Shown: positions 30,392 to 39,150 of the stretch, in pieces
How positions within the stretch are numbered: position 1 is the stretch's first letter
Layout: each line of letters begins with the position of its first letter
NCBI RefSeq assembly: GCF_014843845.1
Contig: NZ_JHQS01000060.1
Span: 1-64,000 of the forward strand
DNA length: 64,000 bases
Origin: Mesorhizobium amorphae
GTDB lineage: Bacteria; Pseudomonadota; Alphaproteobacteria; Rhizobiales; Rhizobiaceae
Reading direction: 5' to 3'
The notes under the pieces: generated by a model
Told to the model about the DNA's origin: nothing
What the model saw: the letters and a program-made list of their open reading frames with translations, nothing else
The model's database searches: none
Position numbers and translations under genes: made by a program

Positions 30392-33055
30392 ATGCGTTCA
30401 GGGGCTTCAGCACCGCTCGCGCTGACCGATACGGGGCACGGCATCCAGGCATTCGCGCGGCGCCAGGTCGGCCGGCTGGTCGGCGTCGCCCTGTTCGTGT
30501 TCGTTGCCTTCGGCATCGCCAGCCTCGCCACCTGGAACGTCGCGGATCCGAGTTTTTCCCACGCCACCGCCAACATCGTCACCAACGCCATGGGCTATAC
30601 GGGCGCGGTCTTTTCCGACCTTGCCATGCAGTTCTTCGGTCTTGCCGCCGTTGCTGCCCTGGTGCCGGCGGTGATCTGGGGCTACCTGCTGTTTTCCGCG
30701 CGCGGCGTCGACAGGCTACCGAAGCGGGGGCTCACCTGGTTCGGCTTCGCGCTGCTCGCGGCGGCGATCGTCGGCTGCGTGACGCCGCCCAAGACCTGGC
30801 CGCTGCCGACCGGGCTCGGCGGCGTGTTCGGCGACATGGTGCTGAAGATCCCCGGCCTGGTCATCGGCGGCTATCCGACCGGTCTCTTCGCCAGTGTGCT
30901 CGCCGTGCTGCTTGCCGCGCCGGCGCTGTGGTTGTTCGCCTATGGCTCGGCGCTGATCGCACGCAAGAACGGCTTCGCTGTGCTCGAGCCAGCTGCCGCG
31001 CCCGATCCCCGAGAGGACGACCTGCTCTTCGACAATGACGAGGATGAGGGCGACGAAGGCATATTGGCGCTCGGCGCCATCACCCATTGGTGGCTGTCGC
31101 TGCGCGCGTGGATGCATCGCCGCGCCGTGCGCCGCCAGCAGGAGCGGGACGAGTTCGAGCCGGAGATGGAGCAGCGCTCCACCGCCTGGCGCCGTGCCGC
31201 CGAACGCGTCGAATCGGCGGAATATGCCGAGGCGCGGATGAGCCCGGGCGGCCGCGCCCGCGTCGAGCCGGAATTCTTCGCCGCCATGGTCAACGACCGC
31301 AGCATTTCCGTCGACCCGGACGATGACGACGTGTTCGACAATGACGACGCCGACATGGATTTTGCCGACGACGAGCCCGTCCAGCGCCGCACTGCGCCGA
31401 CCGCCAAGGTGCAGAACTTCCGCTCCGACGCGGCGACCCGCGTCGAGGCACCGGCGCCGCGTCCGGCCCCCGGTGCCCGCGTCCAGCGCGAGGCGCAGAC
31501 CTCGCTGATCGGCTCGGAAACGTTCGAAATGCCGTCACTGCATTTCCTGTCCGAACCGAAGAACGTCGTGCGCGACGCCAGCCTGTCGAAGGACGCGCTG
31601 GAGCAGAACGCCCGCCTGCTCGAGGGCGTGCTGGAGGATTTCGGCGTCAAGGGCGAGATCATCCATGTCCGGCCAGGCCCGGTCGTCACGCTCTATGAAC
31701 TCGAGCCCGCGCCCGGCATCAAATCCTCGCGCGTCATCGGCCTGTCCGACGACATCGCCCGCTCGATGAGCGCTATCGCCTGCCGCGTCGCCGTCGTGCC
31801 CGGCCGCAACGCCATCGGCATCGAACTGCCCAACGCCAAGCGCGAGACGGTCTATCTGCGCGAAATCATGGCCAGTCGCGATTTCGAGACCACCAAGGCA
31901 AAGCTGGCGCTGGCGCTCGGCAAGACCATCAACGGCGAGGCTGTCATCGTCGACATCGCCAAGATGCCGCACGTGCTGGTCGCCGGCACCACCGGGTCCG
32001 GCAAGTCGGTCGCCATCAACACCATGATCCTGTCGCTGCTCTACCGGCTGACGCCGCAGGACTGCCGGTTGATCATGATCGACCCCAAAATGCTGGAACT
32101 TTCGGTCTATGACGGCATCCCGCATCTTTTGACGCCGGTCGTCACCGATCCGAAGAAGGCGGTGGTGGCGCTGAAATGGACCGTGCGCGAGATGGAGGAT
32201 CGCTACCGCAAGATGTCGAAGGTTGGCGTGCGCAACATCGACGGTTTCAACGCACGCGTCCAACAGGCCGAGAAAAAGGGCGAGAAAATCTCGCGCACCG
32301 TGCAGACCGGCTTCGACCGCCAGACCGGCGAGGCGATCTACGAGACCGAGAATCTCGATCTCGAGCCGATGCCCTACATCGTCGTCATCATCGACGAGAT
32401 GGCCGACCTGATGATGGTCGCCGGCAAGGACATCGAAGGCGCCGTGCAGCGTCTGGCGCAGATGGCACGCGCCGCCGGTATCCACGTCATCATGGCCACG
32501 CAGCGTCCCTCGGTCGACGTCATCACCGGTACGATCAAGGCCAACTTCCCGACCCGCATCTCTTTCCAGGTGACGTCGAAAATCGACAGCCGCACCATTC
32601 TGGGCGAGCAGGGCGCCGAGCAGCTGCTCGGCATGGGCGACATGCTCTACATGGCCGGCGGCGGCCGCATCCAGCGCGTGCACGGGCCCTTCGTCTCGGA
32701 CGACGAGGTCGAGAGGATCGTCGCCCATCTGAAGCTGCAGGGCGTGCCTGAATATCTCGACGCCATCACCGAGGACGATGGCGAGGACGACGACGACGAG
32801 CCGTCCGGCAAGGGCGGGTCCGGCGGCGGCGGTGGCGGCAATTTCGAGGATTCCGACGATCCCTACGACCAGGCGGTGGCCGTGGTGCTGCGCGACGGCA
32901 AGGCCTCGACCAGCTACATCCAGCGCCGGCTCGGCATCGGCTACAACCGCGCCGCCTCGATCATCGAGAAGATGGAGAAGGAAGGCATTGTCGGTCCGGC
33001 CAACCACGCCGGCAAGCGCGAGATCCTGGTACCGACGGAGGACGACAAGTTCTGA
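30392..33055 (+). CDS. ftsK: DNA translocase FtsK
   Basis: 887 residues from ATG 30392 (GGGGAACGAGG upstream); GTG 30347 and ATG 30371 are in-frame alternatives. Four membrane helices in residues 20-190, an acidic linker of about 200 residues (DDDDVFDNDDADMDFADDE), then the motor: Walker A GTTGSGKS at 532-539, Walker B IVVIIDEMADLM, and RPSVDVITGTIKANFPTRISFQV. After an acidic/Gly stretch comes the gamma winged helix (SYIQRRLGIGYNRAASIIEKMEKEGIV) that reads KOPS. Pumps DNA at the septum and activates XerCD at dif. A CtrA box precedes it. Confidence 0.97.
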   Translation: MRSGASAPLALTDTGHGIQAFARRQVGRLVGVALFVFVAFGIASLATWNVADPSFSHATANIVTNAMGYTGAVFSDLAMQFFGLAAVAALVPAVIWGYLLFSARGVDRLPKRGLTWFGFALLAAAIVGCVTPPKTWPLPTGLGGVFGDMVLKIPGLVIGGYPTGLFASVLAVLLAAPALWLFAYGSALIARKNGFAVLEPAAAPDPREDDLLFDNDEDEGDEGILALGAITHWWLSLRAWMHRRAVRRQQERDEFEPEMEQRSTAWRRAAERVESAEYAEARMSPGGRARVEPEFFAAMVNDRSISVDPDDDDVFDNDDADMDFADDEPVQRRTAPTAKVQNFRSDAATRVEAPAPRPAPGARVQREAQTSLIGSETFEMPSLHFLSEPKNVVRDASLSKDALEQNARLLEGVLEDFGVKGEIIHVRPGPVVTLYELEPAPGIKSSRVIGLSDDIARSMSAIACRVAVVPGRNAIGIELPNAKRETVYLREIMASRDFETTKAKLALALGKTINGEAVIVDIAKMPHVLVAGTTGSGKSVAINTMILSLLYRLTPQDCRLIMIDPKMLELSVYDGIPHLLTPVVTDPKKAVVALKWTVREMEDRYRKMSKVGVRNIDGFNARVQQAEKKGEKISRTVQTGFDRQTGEAIYETENLDLEPMPYIVVIIDEMADLMMVAGKDIEGAVQRLAQMARAAGIHVIMATQRPSVDVITGTIKANFPTRISFQVTSKIDSRTILGEQGAEQLLGMGDMLYMAGGGRIQRVHGPFVSDDEVERIVAHLKLQGVPEYLDAITEDDGEDDDDEPSGKGGSGGGGGGNFEDSDDPYDQAVAVVLRDGKASTSYIQRRLGIGYNRAASIIEKMEKEGIVGPANHAGKREILVPTEDDKF

Positions 33056-33205
33056 TGCGCCGGCAGGCGCTGCGCAGCGCCTGCCCGCAACCTTTGAACC
33101 TTCTGGCGCGTTGAAGCGATTGAGCGCTGTCCGACCCGCCAAACTTAAGCCTAACTGGGGGTCCACGGACTGCTACACCATACGCAACAGACGAAAGTGA
33201 CCGGC

Positions 33206-33886
33206 ATGAAAAACTTGATTTTCGCCAACAGCGATTTTGCCCCAACCCGCCGTCAGGTGCTTGGCCTTGGCATGGTCCTTGCGGGTGCCGCGGCCATAAA
33301 CGTCGTGCCTGGTTTCCAGCTGCTGGCGTCAGCGCAAGCGGCTGTTCCGCCGGCGGCGCAGAAGATCGCCGACCATTTTTCGTCCGTAAAATCGATGTCC
33401 GGCGAATTCGTGCAGTTCGGGCCGAAGGGCGAGCAGACCGGCGGCAAGTTCTTCCTGGAACGTCCAGGCAAGATCCGCTTCAACTATGACGGATCGTCGA
33501 ATTTCCGGGTGATTTCCGACGGCAAATCGGTAGTCATCCTCAACAAGAAGCTGAAGACGTCAGACCTCTATCCGCTGTCGAAGACGCCGCTGAAGCTGTT
33601 GCTCGACGACAGGATCGACCTCTCCGGCAACCGCGTCAAAAGCGTCAAGGAAGAGGACGACCTCACCACGATCCAGCTCTCCGACAAATCCGTGTTCGGC
33701 AATGCGAGGATCACCATGATGTTCGATCCGAAGTCCTACGAACTGCGCCAGTGGACCATCACCGACGCGCAGGGCAAGGACACGACGGTGATGATCTTCA
33801 ACGTCAAGGAAGGTGTCAGCTTCGCCCCCGACACCTTTGCCATCGACTATACGGCAAACCGCGAGCTGAACACCAAGACGCGCTAG
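33206..33886 (+). CDS. lolA: Outer-membrane lipoprotein carrier protein LolA-like
   Basis: 226 residues. Signal peptide with a twin-arginine-like motif TRRQVLGLGMVLAGAAA, so export may use Tat. The mature domain is a LolA half-barrel: QKIADHFSSVKSMSGEFVQFGPKG, GKFFLERPGKIRFNYD, VISDGKSVVILNKKLKTSDLYPLSKTPLKLLL. Carries lipoproteins across the periplasm to the outer membrane. ftsK-lolA-xth is a common order in Rhizobiales. ATG 33206 chosen; a GTG three codons upstream is possible. Confidence 0.92.
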   Translation: MKNLIFANSDFAPTRRQVLGLGMVLAGAAAINVVPGFQLLASAQAAVPPAAQKIADHFSSVKSMSGEFVQFGPKGEQTGGKFFLERPGKIRFNYDGSSNFRVISDGKSVVILNKKLKTSDLYPLSKTPLKLLLDDRIDLSGNRVKSVKEEDDLTTIQLSDKSVFGNARITMMFDPKSYELRQWTITDAQGKDTTVMIFNVKEGVSFAPDTFAIDYTANRELNTKTR

Positions 33887-33920
33887 GGGTCCGCTGTCGT
33901 GCGGAACCTTCCGGGCGTTT

Positions 33921-34092
33921 GCGCTGCCCCTCATCTGGCTGCCGCCATCTTCTCCCCGTAAACGGGGAGAAGGACGCTGCCATCGAACGTTTCGCCAATC
34001 GCCAGCGTTGCAGAATGAGCGCAAGGCTGCGGCCAGCTTTTTTCTCCCCGTCTACGGGGAGAAATGCCCGGCAGGGCAATGAGGGGCAGCGC
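33921..34092. repeat. Palindromic intergenic repeat element
   Basis: Outer 14-bp arms GCGCTGCCCCTCAT (33921-33934) and its exact inverse (34079-34092). Inside are two small palindromes of nearly the same sequence, TTCTCCCCGT-AA-ACGGGGAGAA (33950-33971) and TTCTCCCCGT-CT-ACGGGGAGAA (34042-34063). Same plan as the element at 9155-9310: inverted outer arms plus a GGGGAGA-type palindrome in each half, so one family. Confidence 0.8.
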
Positions 34093-34174
34093 CGACCTTG
34101 CCGATTATCACCCAGCTTGTTTTTGCGGCGTGCGACTGGCAGTAGATCGGTGATCTTTTGCCGGACCCTGCCGC

Positions 34175-34981
34175 ATGCCCTTTTCCGTCGCCACCTGGAA
34201 CATCAACTCCGTTCGCTTGCGCATGCCGATCGTCGAGCGCCTGCTTGTTGAGCAGGCCCCCGACGTGCTCTGCCTGCAGGAGACGAAAGTTCCCGACGAA
34301 TTGTTTCCCGAGAAGGCCTTCCGCAAGCTTGGCTACGAGCACATCGCCTTCCACGGCCAGAAGGGCTACCACGGCGTCGCGACGGTGGCACGGCGGCCGA
34401 TCGCAGTGGTCGAGAAGCGGCGCTTCTGCGAGATCGACGACAGCCGGCATCTGTCGGTCACGGTGCGGGCCGGCGGCAAGGCGATCCTGCTGCATAATTT
34501 CTATGTGCCTGCCGGTGGTGACGAACCCGACCCGGAGATCAACCGCAAGTTCAGGCACAAGCTCGACTTTGTCGCCGAGATGAACGCCATCCGCGCCGAG
34601 CACGACGAGGTGTCCGGCTCGATCCTGGTCGGCGACCTCAACATCGCGCCGCTCGAGCACGATGTCTGGTCGCACAAGCAGTTGCTCAAAGTCGTCAGCC
34701 ACACGCCGGTAGAGACGGAAAGCTTCGAGGCGATGCGGCGCGCCGGCAACTGGGTCGACCTGATGCGGCTCAACGTGCCGCAGCAACAGAAGCTCTACAC
34801 CTGGTGGAGCTATCGCGCGCAGGACTGGGAGGCCTCGGACCGCGGCCGCCGGCTCGACCATGTCTGGTCGTCACCGAACCTGGTGGCAAATTTTGCCGGC
34901 TATGAAATCCTGCGCCCGGCGCGTGGCTGGGAGCGACCGTCGGACCATGTGCCGGTCATTGCGCGATTTGATTTAGAGTAG
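34175..34981 (+). CDS. xth: Exodeoxyribonuclease III
   Basis: 268 residues. AP endonuclease and 3'-5' exonuclease of base-excision repair. Metal and catalytic residues are present: N9 in ATWNINSVRLR, E36 in CLQETKV, GDLNIAPLEHDVW (Asp/Asn), RRLDHVWSS and the terminal SDHVPVIA. Length typical of XthA. ATG at 34175. Confidence 0.96.
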   Translation: MPFSVATWNINSVRLRMPIVERLLVEQAPDVLCLQETKVPDELFPEKAFRKLGYEHIAFHGQKGYHGVATVARRPIAVVEKRRFCEIDDSRHLSVTVRAGGKAILLHNFYVPAGGDEPDPEINRKFRHKLDFVAEMNAIRAEHDEVSGSILVGDLNIAPLEHDVWSHKQLLKVVSHTPVETESFEAMRRAGNWVDLMRLNVPQQQKLYTWWSYRAQDWEASDRGRRLDHVWSSPNLVANFAGYEILRPARGWERPSDHVPVIARFDLE

Positions 34982-35004
34982 TCGTGGTCGACGCGTAGTC
35001 GAAC

Positions 35005-35460
35005 CTACCCCGTAAAGCGCGGCGCCAGCTCCTCGATGCGACGGATCAACGCCTGAAAATCCTCCAGGATGCGCTGGTGCAGGTTCACCGCGATCTCGGG
35101 ATATTCTTCCAGGATGCGGCGGAACATCTTGCGGCTCAAGCGCAGCACTTCCGAATCGATCTCGGCTGAGGCGCTGGTCAACCGGTTGGTGTCGGCAATC
35201 AGCGCCAGCTCGCTCAAGATGGTGCCCGGACCGACCGTGTTGATGGGGATGCGGTCGCCATTCTGCTCGCGATAGAGCACGATGCGGCCGCTGACCACGA
35301 TATAGGCCGAATCGGCCACGTCGTCCTCGCGGTAGAGCTTGTGGTTCGCCTGCAGCAGCGTGGTTTCGGCGCCGAAGGCGAGCAGGCGCAGCTGTTCCTG
35401 CGTGAAGCCCTCGAAGAGCCTCACGGCGGACAGGATGCGGATGTCGTCATCCAGCGCCAT
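35005..35460 (-). CDS. Cyclic-nucleotide-binding domain protein without DNA-binding domain
   Basis: 151 residues forming one Crp/cNMP-binding domain: LSAVRLFEGFTQEQLRLLAFGAE, REDDVADSAYIVVSGRIVLYR, GPGTILSELALIADTNRLTSASAEIDSEVLRLSRKMFRRILEEYPEIA. The phosphate cassette has GTILSELALI rather than the classic GExxALL-R, so cAMP affinity is doubtful. There is no helix-turn-helix, so it must act through protein contacts. Just downstream, in direction of transcription, of nothing; the leftward cenR gene lies 222 bp upstream. Confidence 0.85.
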   Translation of the reverse strand: MALDDDIRILSAVRLFEGFTQEQLRLLAFGAETTLLQANHKLYREDDVADSAYIVVSGRIVLYREQNGDRIPINTVGPGTILSELALIADTNRLTSASAEIDSEVLRLSRKMFRRILEEYPEIAVNLHQRILEDFQALIRRIEELAPRFTG

Positions 35461-35682
35461 CTAGCTATGTCCCCGAGCGGTCAGTCCAATCCCTCCCTTA
35501 GAGCGCCGCATCCCATTGGATGCGCAAAGGATGCTCTAACATCCTGAATCTACGCACCATGCTTTCCAAAAATCGATTCCGATCTTTGGCCGATGCGTTT
35601 CGGAGTCGATCCTACCACCCTCCAGCATCAGGATCGCACCCGAAAGCGGCCCCGCCCGACCGCTCATTGGATCATGAAAAGT

Positions 35683-36366
35683 TTAAGGAACCAGCTTGTA
35701 GCCGCCGCTTTCTGTCACAAGAATTTCGGCATTGGAAGGATCGCGCTCGATCTTCTGGCGCAGACGGTAGACGTGGGTTTCCAGCGTGTGCGTGGTGACG
35801 CCGGAATTGTAGCCCCAGACCTCTTCCAGCAGCACGTCGCGCGTCACCACCTTCTGGTCGGCGCGGTAGAGATATTTGATGATCGAGGCCTCCTTTTCGG
35901 TCAGCCGCACCTTGGCGCCGCGCTGGTCGATCAGAAGCTTCTGGCTCGGCTTGAAAGTGTAGGGGCCGACCGAGAAGGTGGCGTCCTCGCTCTGCTCGTG
36001 CTGGCGCAGCTGGGCGCGGACGCGGGCAAGCAGCACCGCGAAGCGGAACGGCTTGGTCACATAGTCGTTGGCGCCAGCCTCGAGACCGAGAATCGTGTCG
36101 GAATCGGTATCGTGCCCGGTCAGCATGATGATGGGCGCCTTGTAGCCGCCCTTGCGCAGGATTTTCACGGCCTCGCGGCCGTCCATGTCGGGCAGGCCGA
36201 CATCCATGATGAGCAGGTCGACGAGGCCACCGCGGGCCGCAGCGACGCCTTTTGCGGCCGTTGCCTCCTGCTGGACGTCGAATTCCTCGTAGAGGGCCAG
36301 TTGCTCGACGAGTGTGCCGCGCAGGTCGTCATCGTCGTCAACGATCAGAATGGTGCGTGAGGTCAT
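35683..36366 (-). CDS. cenR: OmpR-family response regulator, CenR-like
   Basis: 227 residues. Receiver domain 1-120 with phosphoacceptor D55 in LLIMDVGLPDMDG, acid cluster IVDDDDDLR and K in NDYVTKPFRF. Winged-helix output from about 130 (LTEKEASIIKYLYRADQKVVTRDVLLEEVWGYNSGVTTHTLETHVYRLRQKIE). Strong resemblance, from memory, to CenR, the cell-envelope regulator essential in several alphaproteobacteria. No histidine kinase gene adjoins it, which is also usual for cenR. A divergent L,D-transpeptidase gene fits an envelope role. Confidence 0.8.
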   Translation of the reverse strand: MTSRTILIVDDDDDLRGTLVEQLALYEEFDVQQEATAAKGVAAARGGLVDLLIMDVGLPDMDGREAVKILRKGGYKAPIIMLTGHDTDSDTILGLEAGANDYVTKPFRFAVLLARVRAQLRQHEQSEDATFSVGPYTFKPSQKLLIDQRGAKVRLTEKEASIIKYLYRADQKVVTRDVLLEEVWGYNSGVTTHTLETHVYRLRQKIERDPSNAEILVTESGGYKLVP

Positions 36367-36531
36367 GGATCAATCCGTTGTTTTGAAAAGAAAATTCAGT
36401 TGACCGCCCCCCGTTTATGCGGAAGCTGACCGACAGAACAGCCGATCACAGTGATTTGTTCCGTGACACGATCATACAAGAAAAAACGTGCATGCAATGC
36501 AGCCGGCGCATTTTTGCCAAAAGGGCTCGCC

Positions 36532-37047
36532 GTGCTCAGCGTGCGCGCCAGGCCCGGCAACCCCAGTCAGGGGTTTTTGCAGGCTGGCCGCCTGGTGTTT
36601 TCCTGCGCCCTGGGGCGCGGCGGCATTTCTGCCAACAAGCGCGAAGGCGACGGCGCCACGCCGCTTGGCCCCATGCGGATCCTGTCCGGTTATTTCCGTG
36701 GGGATCAATTTTCCGGCGGCCGCAGGACGCGGCTGGCGATGACGCCGATCGGCCCCGATCTCGGCTGGTGCGAGGTGCCGGACGACCGCAACTACAATCG
36801 CCCGGTGAAAATCCCCTACGGCGCCAGCCACGAGCGGATGCGGCGTTCCGATCGGCTCTATGACGCCTGCCTGGTGCTCGACTGGAACATTTCGCCGCGG
36901 CGGCGCGGGCGCGGCAGCGCCATCTTCTTCCATCTGGCGCGCCCGGGCTTCACGCCGACGCAAGGCTGCGTGGCGGTGACGGCGCAAACCATGGCGCGGC
37001 TTTTGCCGCTGCTGTCGGATAGGACGGTGGTGAGGGTGGTTCGCTAA
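36532..37047 (+). CDS. L,D-transpeptidase (YkuD domain)
   Basis: 171 residues from a GTG at 36532 (VLSVRARPGNPSQGFLQAG) with AAAGGG upstream. The YkuD core is recognised by FSCALGRGGISANKREGDGATPLG, the catalytic His in SAIFFHLARPGFTPTQG and Cys in the following CVAVT. Forms 3-3 peptidoglycan cross-links or attaches outer-membrane proteins. Lacks an obvious signal peptide from this start, as do many short alphaproteobacterial YkuD proteins. Divergent from cenR. Confidence 0.82.
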   Translation: MLSVRARPGNPSQGFLQAGRLVFSCALGRGGISANKREGDGATPLGPMRILSGYFRGDQFSGGRRTRLAMTPIGPDLGWCEVPDDRNYNRPVKIPYGASHERMRRSDRLYDACLVLDWNISPRRRGRGSAIFFHLARPGFTPTQGCVAVTAQTMARLLPLLSDRTVVRVVR

Positions 37048-37053
37048 GGGCCA

Positions 37054-37207
37054 CTGAGATTCAGGTGATGCCGGCCTGCAAACGATGGCTTCCTGCGCTT
37101 CCGGTGCTCACGTACTTAAGTACGCTCCGCTCCGGTTCTCGGAAGCCACCTTGTTTGGTCGCTTCGCGCCCGTCTTCGACTCCGACTCGGCCTGACCTGA
37201 ATCTCAG
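37054..37207. repeat. Palindromic intergenic element with TACTTAAGTA core
   Basis: Outer 13-bp arms CTGAGATTCAGGT (37054-37066) and exact inverse (37195-37207). A perfect 14-bp palindrome CGTACTTAAGTACG (37111-37124) sits inside, flanked by GGCTTCC (37087-37093) and GGAAGCC (37141-37147), which share its centre. Lies between the convergent transpeptidase and DUF1127 genes. Confidence 0.8.
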
Positions 37208-37222
37208 CAGCCTTCGAGCGTA

Positions 37223-37477
37223 TCAATGGTTCGGACGGCGTGGCGACTGCCAGCCTGTGTCGAGCAAGCCGAGGCGGCCGAGTTCGCGGTCCATGGCGCG
37301 GGCGACGTCCTTGCGTTCGCCGCCGATGTCGCGCAGCTGGCGATCGGAGAGGTCCTCGACATCCTGGTGGGCGATATCCTGGTGGGCGAGGCGTATGGCG
37401 ACCCTGGCGTGGCGAAGCCAGTCAAGCGCAGCGCTGATCCAGCTCGGCCGGGGGGCTCTCAAGGCGATGTGTGACAT
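37223..37477 (-). CDS. DUF1127-family small protein
   Basis: 84 residues. The C-terminal half carries VEDLSDRQLRDIGGERKDVARAMDREL, the DUF1127 motif (LSDRxLxDIG). In Agrobacterium and other alphaproteobacteria such small Arg-rich proteins affect phosphate and carbon metabolism and RNA turnover. N-terminal half SWISAALDWLRHARVAIRLAHQDIAH is amphipathic. Divergent from the LysR gene at 37641 with 163 bp between. Confidence 0.8.
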   Translation of the reverse strand: MSHIALRAPRPSWISAALDWLRHARVAIRLAHQDIAHQDVEDLSDRQLRDIGGERKDVARAMDRELGRLGLLDTGWQSPRRPNH

Positions 37478-37640
37478 GGTGTAATCCGTTCTCCGGATGT
37501 CAAATCCGGTTTGATGGTGTTTCGATGATCACATCATGCCGGATTGAAATTTAAGGGGGAAACGAGTAGTTCTTTTCTCATCATCAAGTTTTCTTTGAGG
37601 ATCGAAGCGCCATGATCCCATTTGACCAGGTCTCGCCCTG

Positions 37641-38591
37641 ATGGCCCGTCTGCTGCCGGGAACCCGTGCCTTGAGAACGCTGGAGGCGGCGGCAAGGCAC
37701 CTCAATTTCACCCGCGCCGCCGATGAGCTCGGGCTGACGCCGGCCGCGGTCAGCCATCAGATCAAGGAGATCGAGGACCAGCTCGGACTGGTGCTGTTCA
37801 CGCGCACCAGCCGCACCATCCGGCTGACGGAAGCAGGTACGGTGCTTTCCGACGCCGCGACCGACGCGCTCGACCTGCTGGGCCGGGCGGTTTCGCAGGC
37901 GCAGAAGACGGCGCGCGGAACGGCGCTGCTGAAGATCACGCTGGACGCGCAATTCGCGACGAAATGGCTGATGCGGCGCGTCGATGATTTTCGCCGGCAG
38001 CGGCCTGGCATCGAGCTGCGCTTCGACATCTCCTATGAAGTGCGCGACTTCGACCGCGACGACGTCGATATCGGCATCCGCTTCGGCACCGGCAAATATC
38101 CGGGACTATGCGCCGACCGACTGTTCGAGAACATCATCACTCCGGTCTGCAGCCCGGCCCTGCTGCGCTCCGGGCCGCCGCTCAAGGAGCCGCGCGACCT
38201 GTTCCAGCACACGCTCGCCCATATCGTATGGTCGCGCCAGGGCGTCACCTGGCCGAACTGGCGCATGTGGATGGCGGCGGCGGGCGTCGATGATTTCGAC
38301 GACAGCCGGACCATCGTTTTCGGCAGCTCATCGGATGCGGTGCAGGCAGCGCTCGACGGCAATGCGGTGGCGCTCGCCGATTTTGCCATGGTGGCCAACG
38401 ACCTGTCCGAGGGCCGGCTGGTGCGGCCGTTCGCACTGGGCATCAAGGTCGCGCCCGAATTCGCCTATTTCCTCGTCTATCCGGTCGCATCCGCCAATGA
38501 CGCGAGGGTCGTGGCCTTCAAGGACTGGATCCTGAACGAGGTCCACAAGCCGCAGCCGGACCCGACGCGCCGGAGTTGGGACGAGCTTTAG
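37641..38591 (+). CDS. LysR-family transcriptional regulator (GcvA-like)
   Basis: 316 residues. N-terminal helix-turn-helix LRTLEAAARHLNFTRAADELGLTPAAVSHQIKEIEDQLGLVLFTRTSRTIRLTEAG in outline, periplasmic-binding-type effector domain from about 92 with DDVDIGIRFGTGKYPGL and SDAVQAALDGNAVALA, as in GcvA-like members. LysR proteins usually act on the divergent neighbour, here the DUF1127 gene. Effector unknown. Confidence 0.9.
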   Translation: MARLLPGTRALRTLEAAARHLNFTRAADELGLTPAAVSHQIKEIEDQLGLVLFTRTSRTIRLTEAGTVLSDAATDALDLLGRAVSQAQKTARGTALLKITLDAQFATKWLMRRVDDFRRQRPGIELRFDISYEVRDFDRDDVDIGIRFGTGKYPGLCADRLFENIITPVCSPALLRSGPPLKEPRDLFQHTLAHIVWSRQGVTWPNWRMWMAAAGVDDFDDSRTIVFGSSSDAVQAALDGNAVALADFAMVANDLSEGRLVRPFALGIKVAPEFAYFLVYPVASANDARVVAFKDWILNEVHKPQPDPTRRSWDEL

Positions 38592-38625
38592 ATTGCGCCA
38601 GCCGCCATGCGGTCGGGGGGTGTGC

Positions 38626-39048
38626 TCAGCCGGCAACGACCGGCGCACCGAACCAGCCGATCACCGCGCCGATGAGAAGCAGCACGCCGAGCCAGTGACC
38701 GGTGTCGATGAGGGTCAGGTCCCAGCCAAATCCTTCATAGCGGTGGTTGACCGACAGCGTCGTTGCGACGAAGCCCAGCCACAGCACGAAGCCGAAGACC
38801 AGCCCGGCGACCAGGGTCGGTTCGCCGCCGGTCATCGCGCCGACGACAAGCGCCATAACCAGAGCCATGATCAGTTCGGCGATGAAGGAGATGATGAAGG
38901 GCAGCAGCGAGCGTTTCATCGTCGCCGGGTCGAGCTTGGCGGCCTTCAGCCACGGCTTGCTCAAGCCCATGTACCACGCGGCGCCGAACAGCCACGCCAC
39001 CACGGCGGCGACGATCACCGCCAGCCAGTTCACGGCCGAAAAATCCAT
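38626..39048 (-). CDS. DUF1761 membrane protein
   Basis: 140 residues with four hydrophobic segments: NWLAVIVAAVVAWLFGAAWYMGLSKPW, FIISFIAELIMALVMALVVG, LVAGLVFGFVLWLGFVATTL and WLGVLLLIGAVIGWFG. The GAxWYxxLSKPW opening identifies DUF1761. Integral inner-membrane protein of unknown function. Single gene. Confidence 0.88.
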   Translation of the reverse strand: MDFSAVNWLAVIVAAVVAWLFGAAWYMGLSKPWLKAAKLDPATMKRSLLPFIISFIAELIMALVMALVVGAMTGGEPTLVAGLVFGFVLWLGFVATTLSVNHRYEGFGWDLTLIDTGHWLGVLLLIGAVIGWFGAPVVAG

Positions 39049-39150
39049 GGTCCCCCCTCCGTATGCAGGTCGCCCAAAGTGCGCAGCTGCTTCGAGACAA
39101 CGACATGCATATTCTTTGATGCGCGATGGAACGCCTGTTCGGCGGCGGCG

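Noticed and set aside
37223..37484. Rightward open frames across the DUF1127 gene
   Set aside because: The leftward frame alone carries the DUF1127 LSDRQLRDIG motif.
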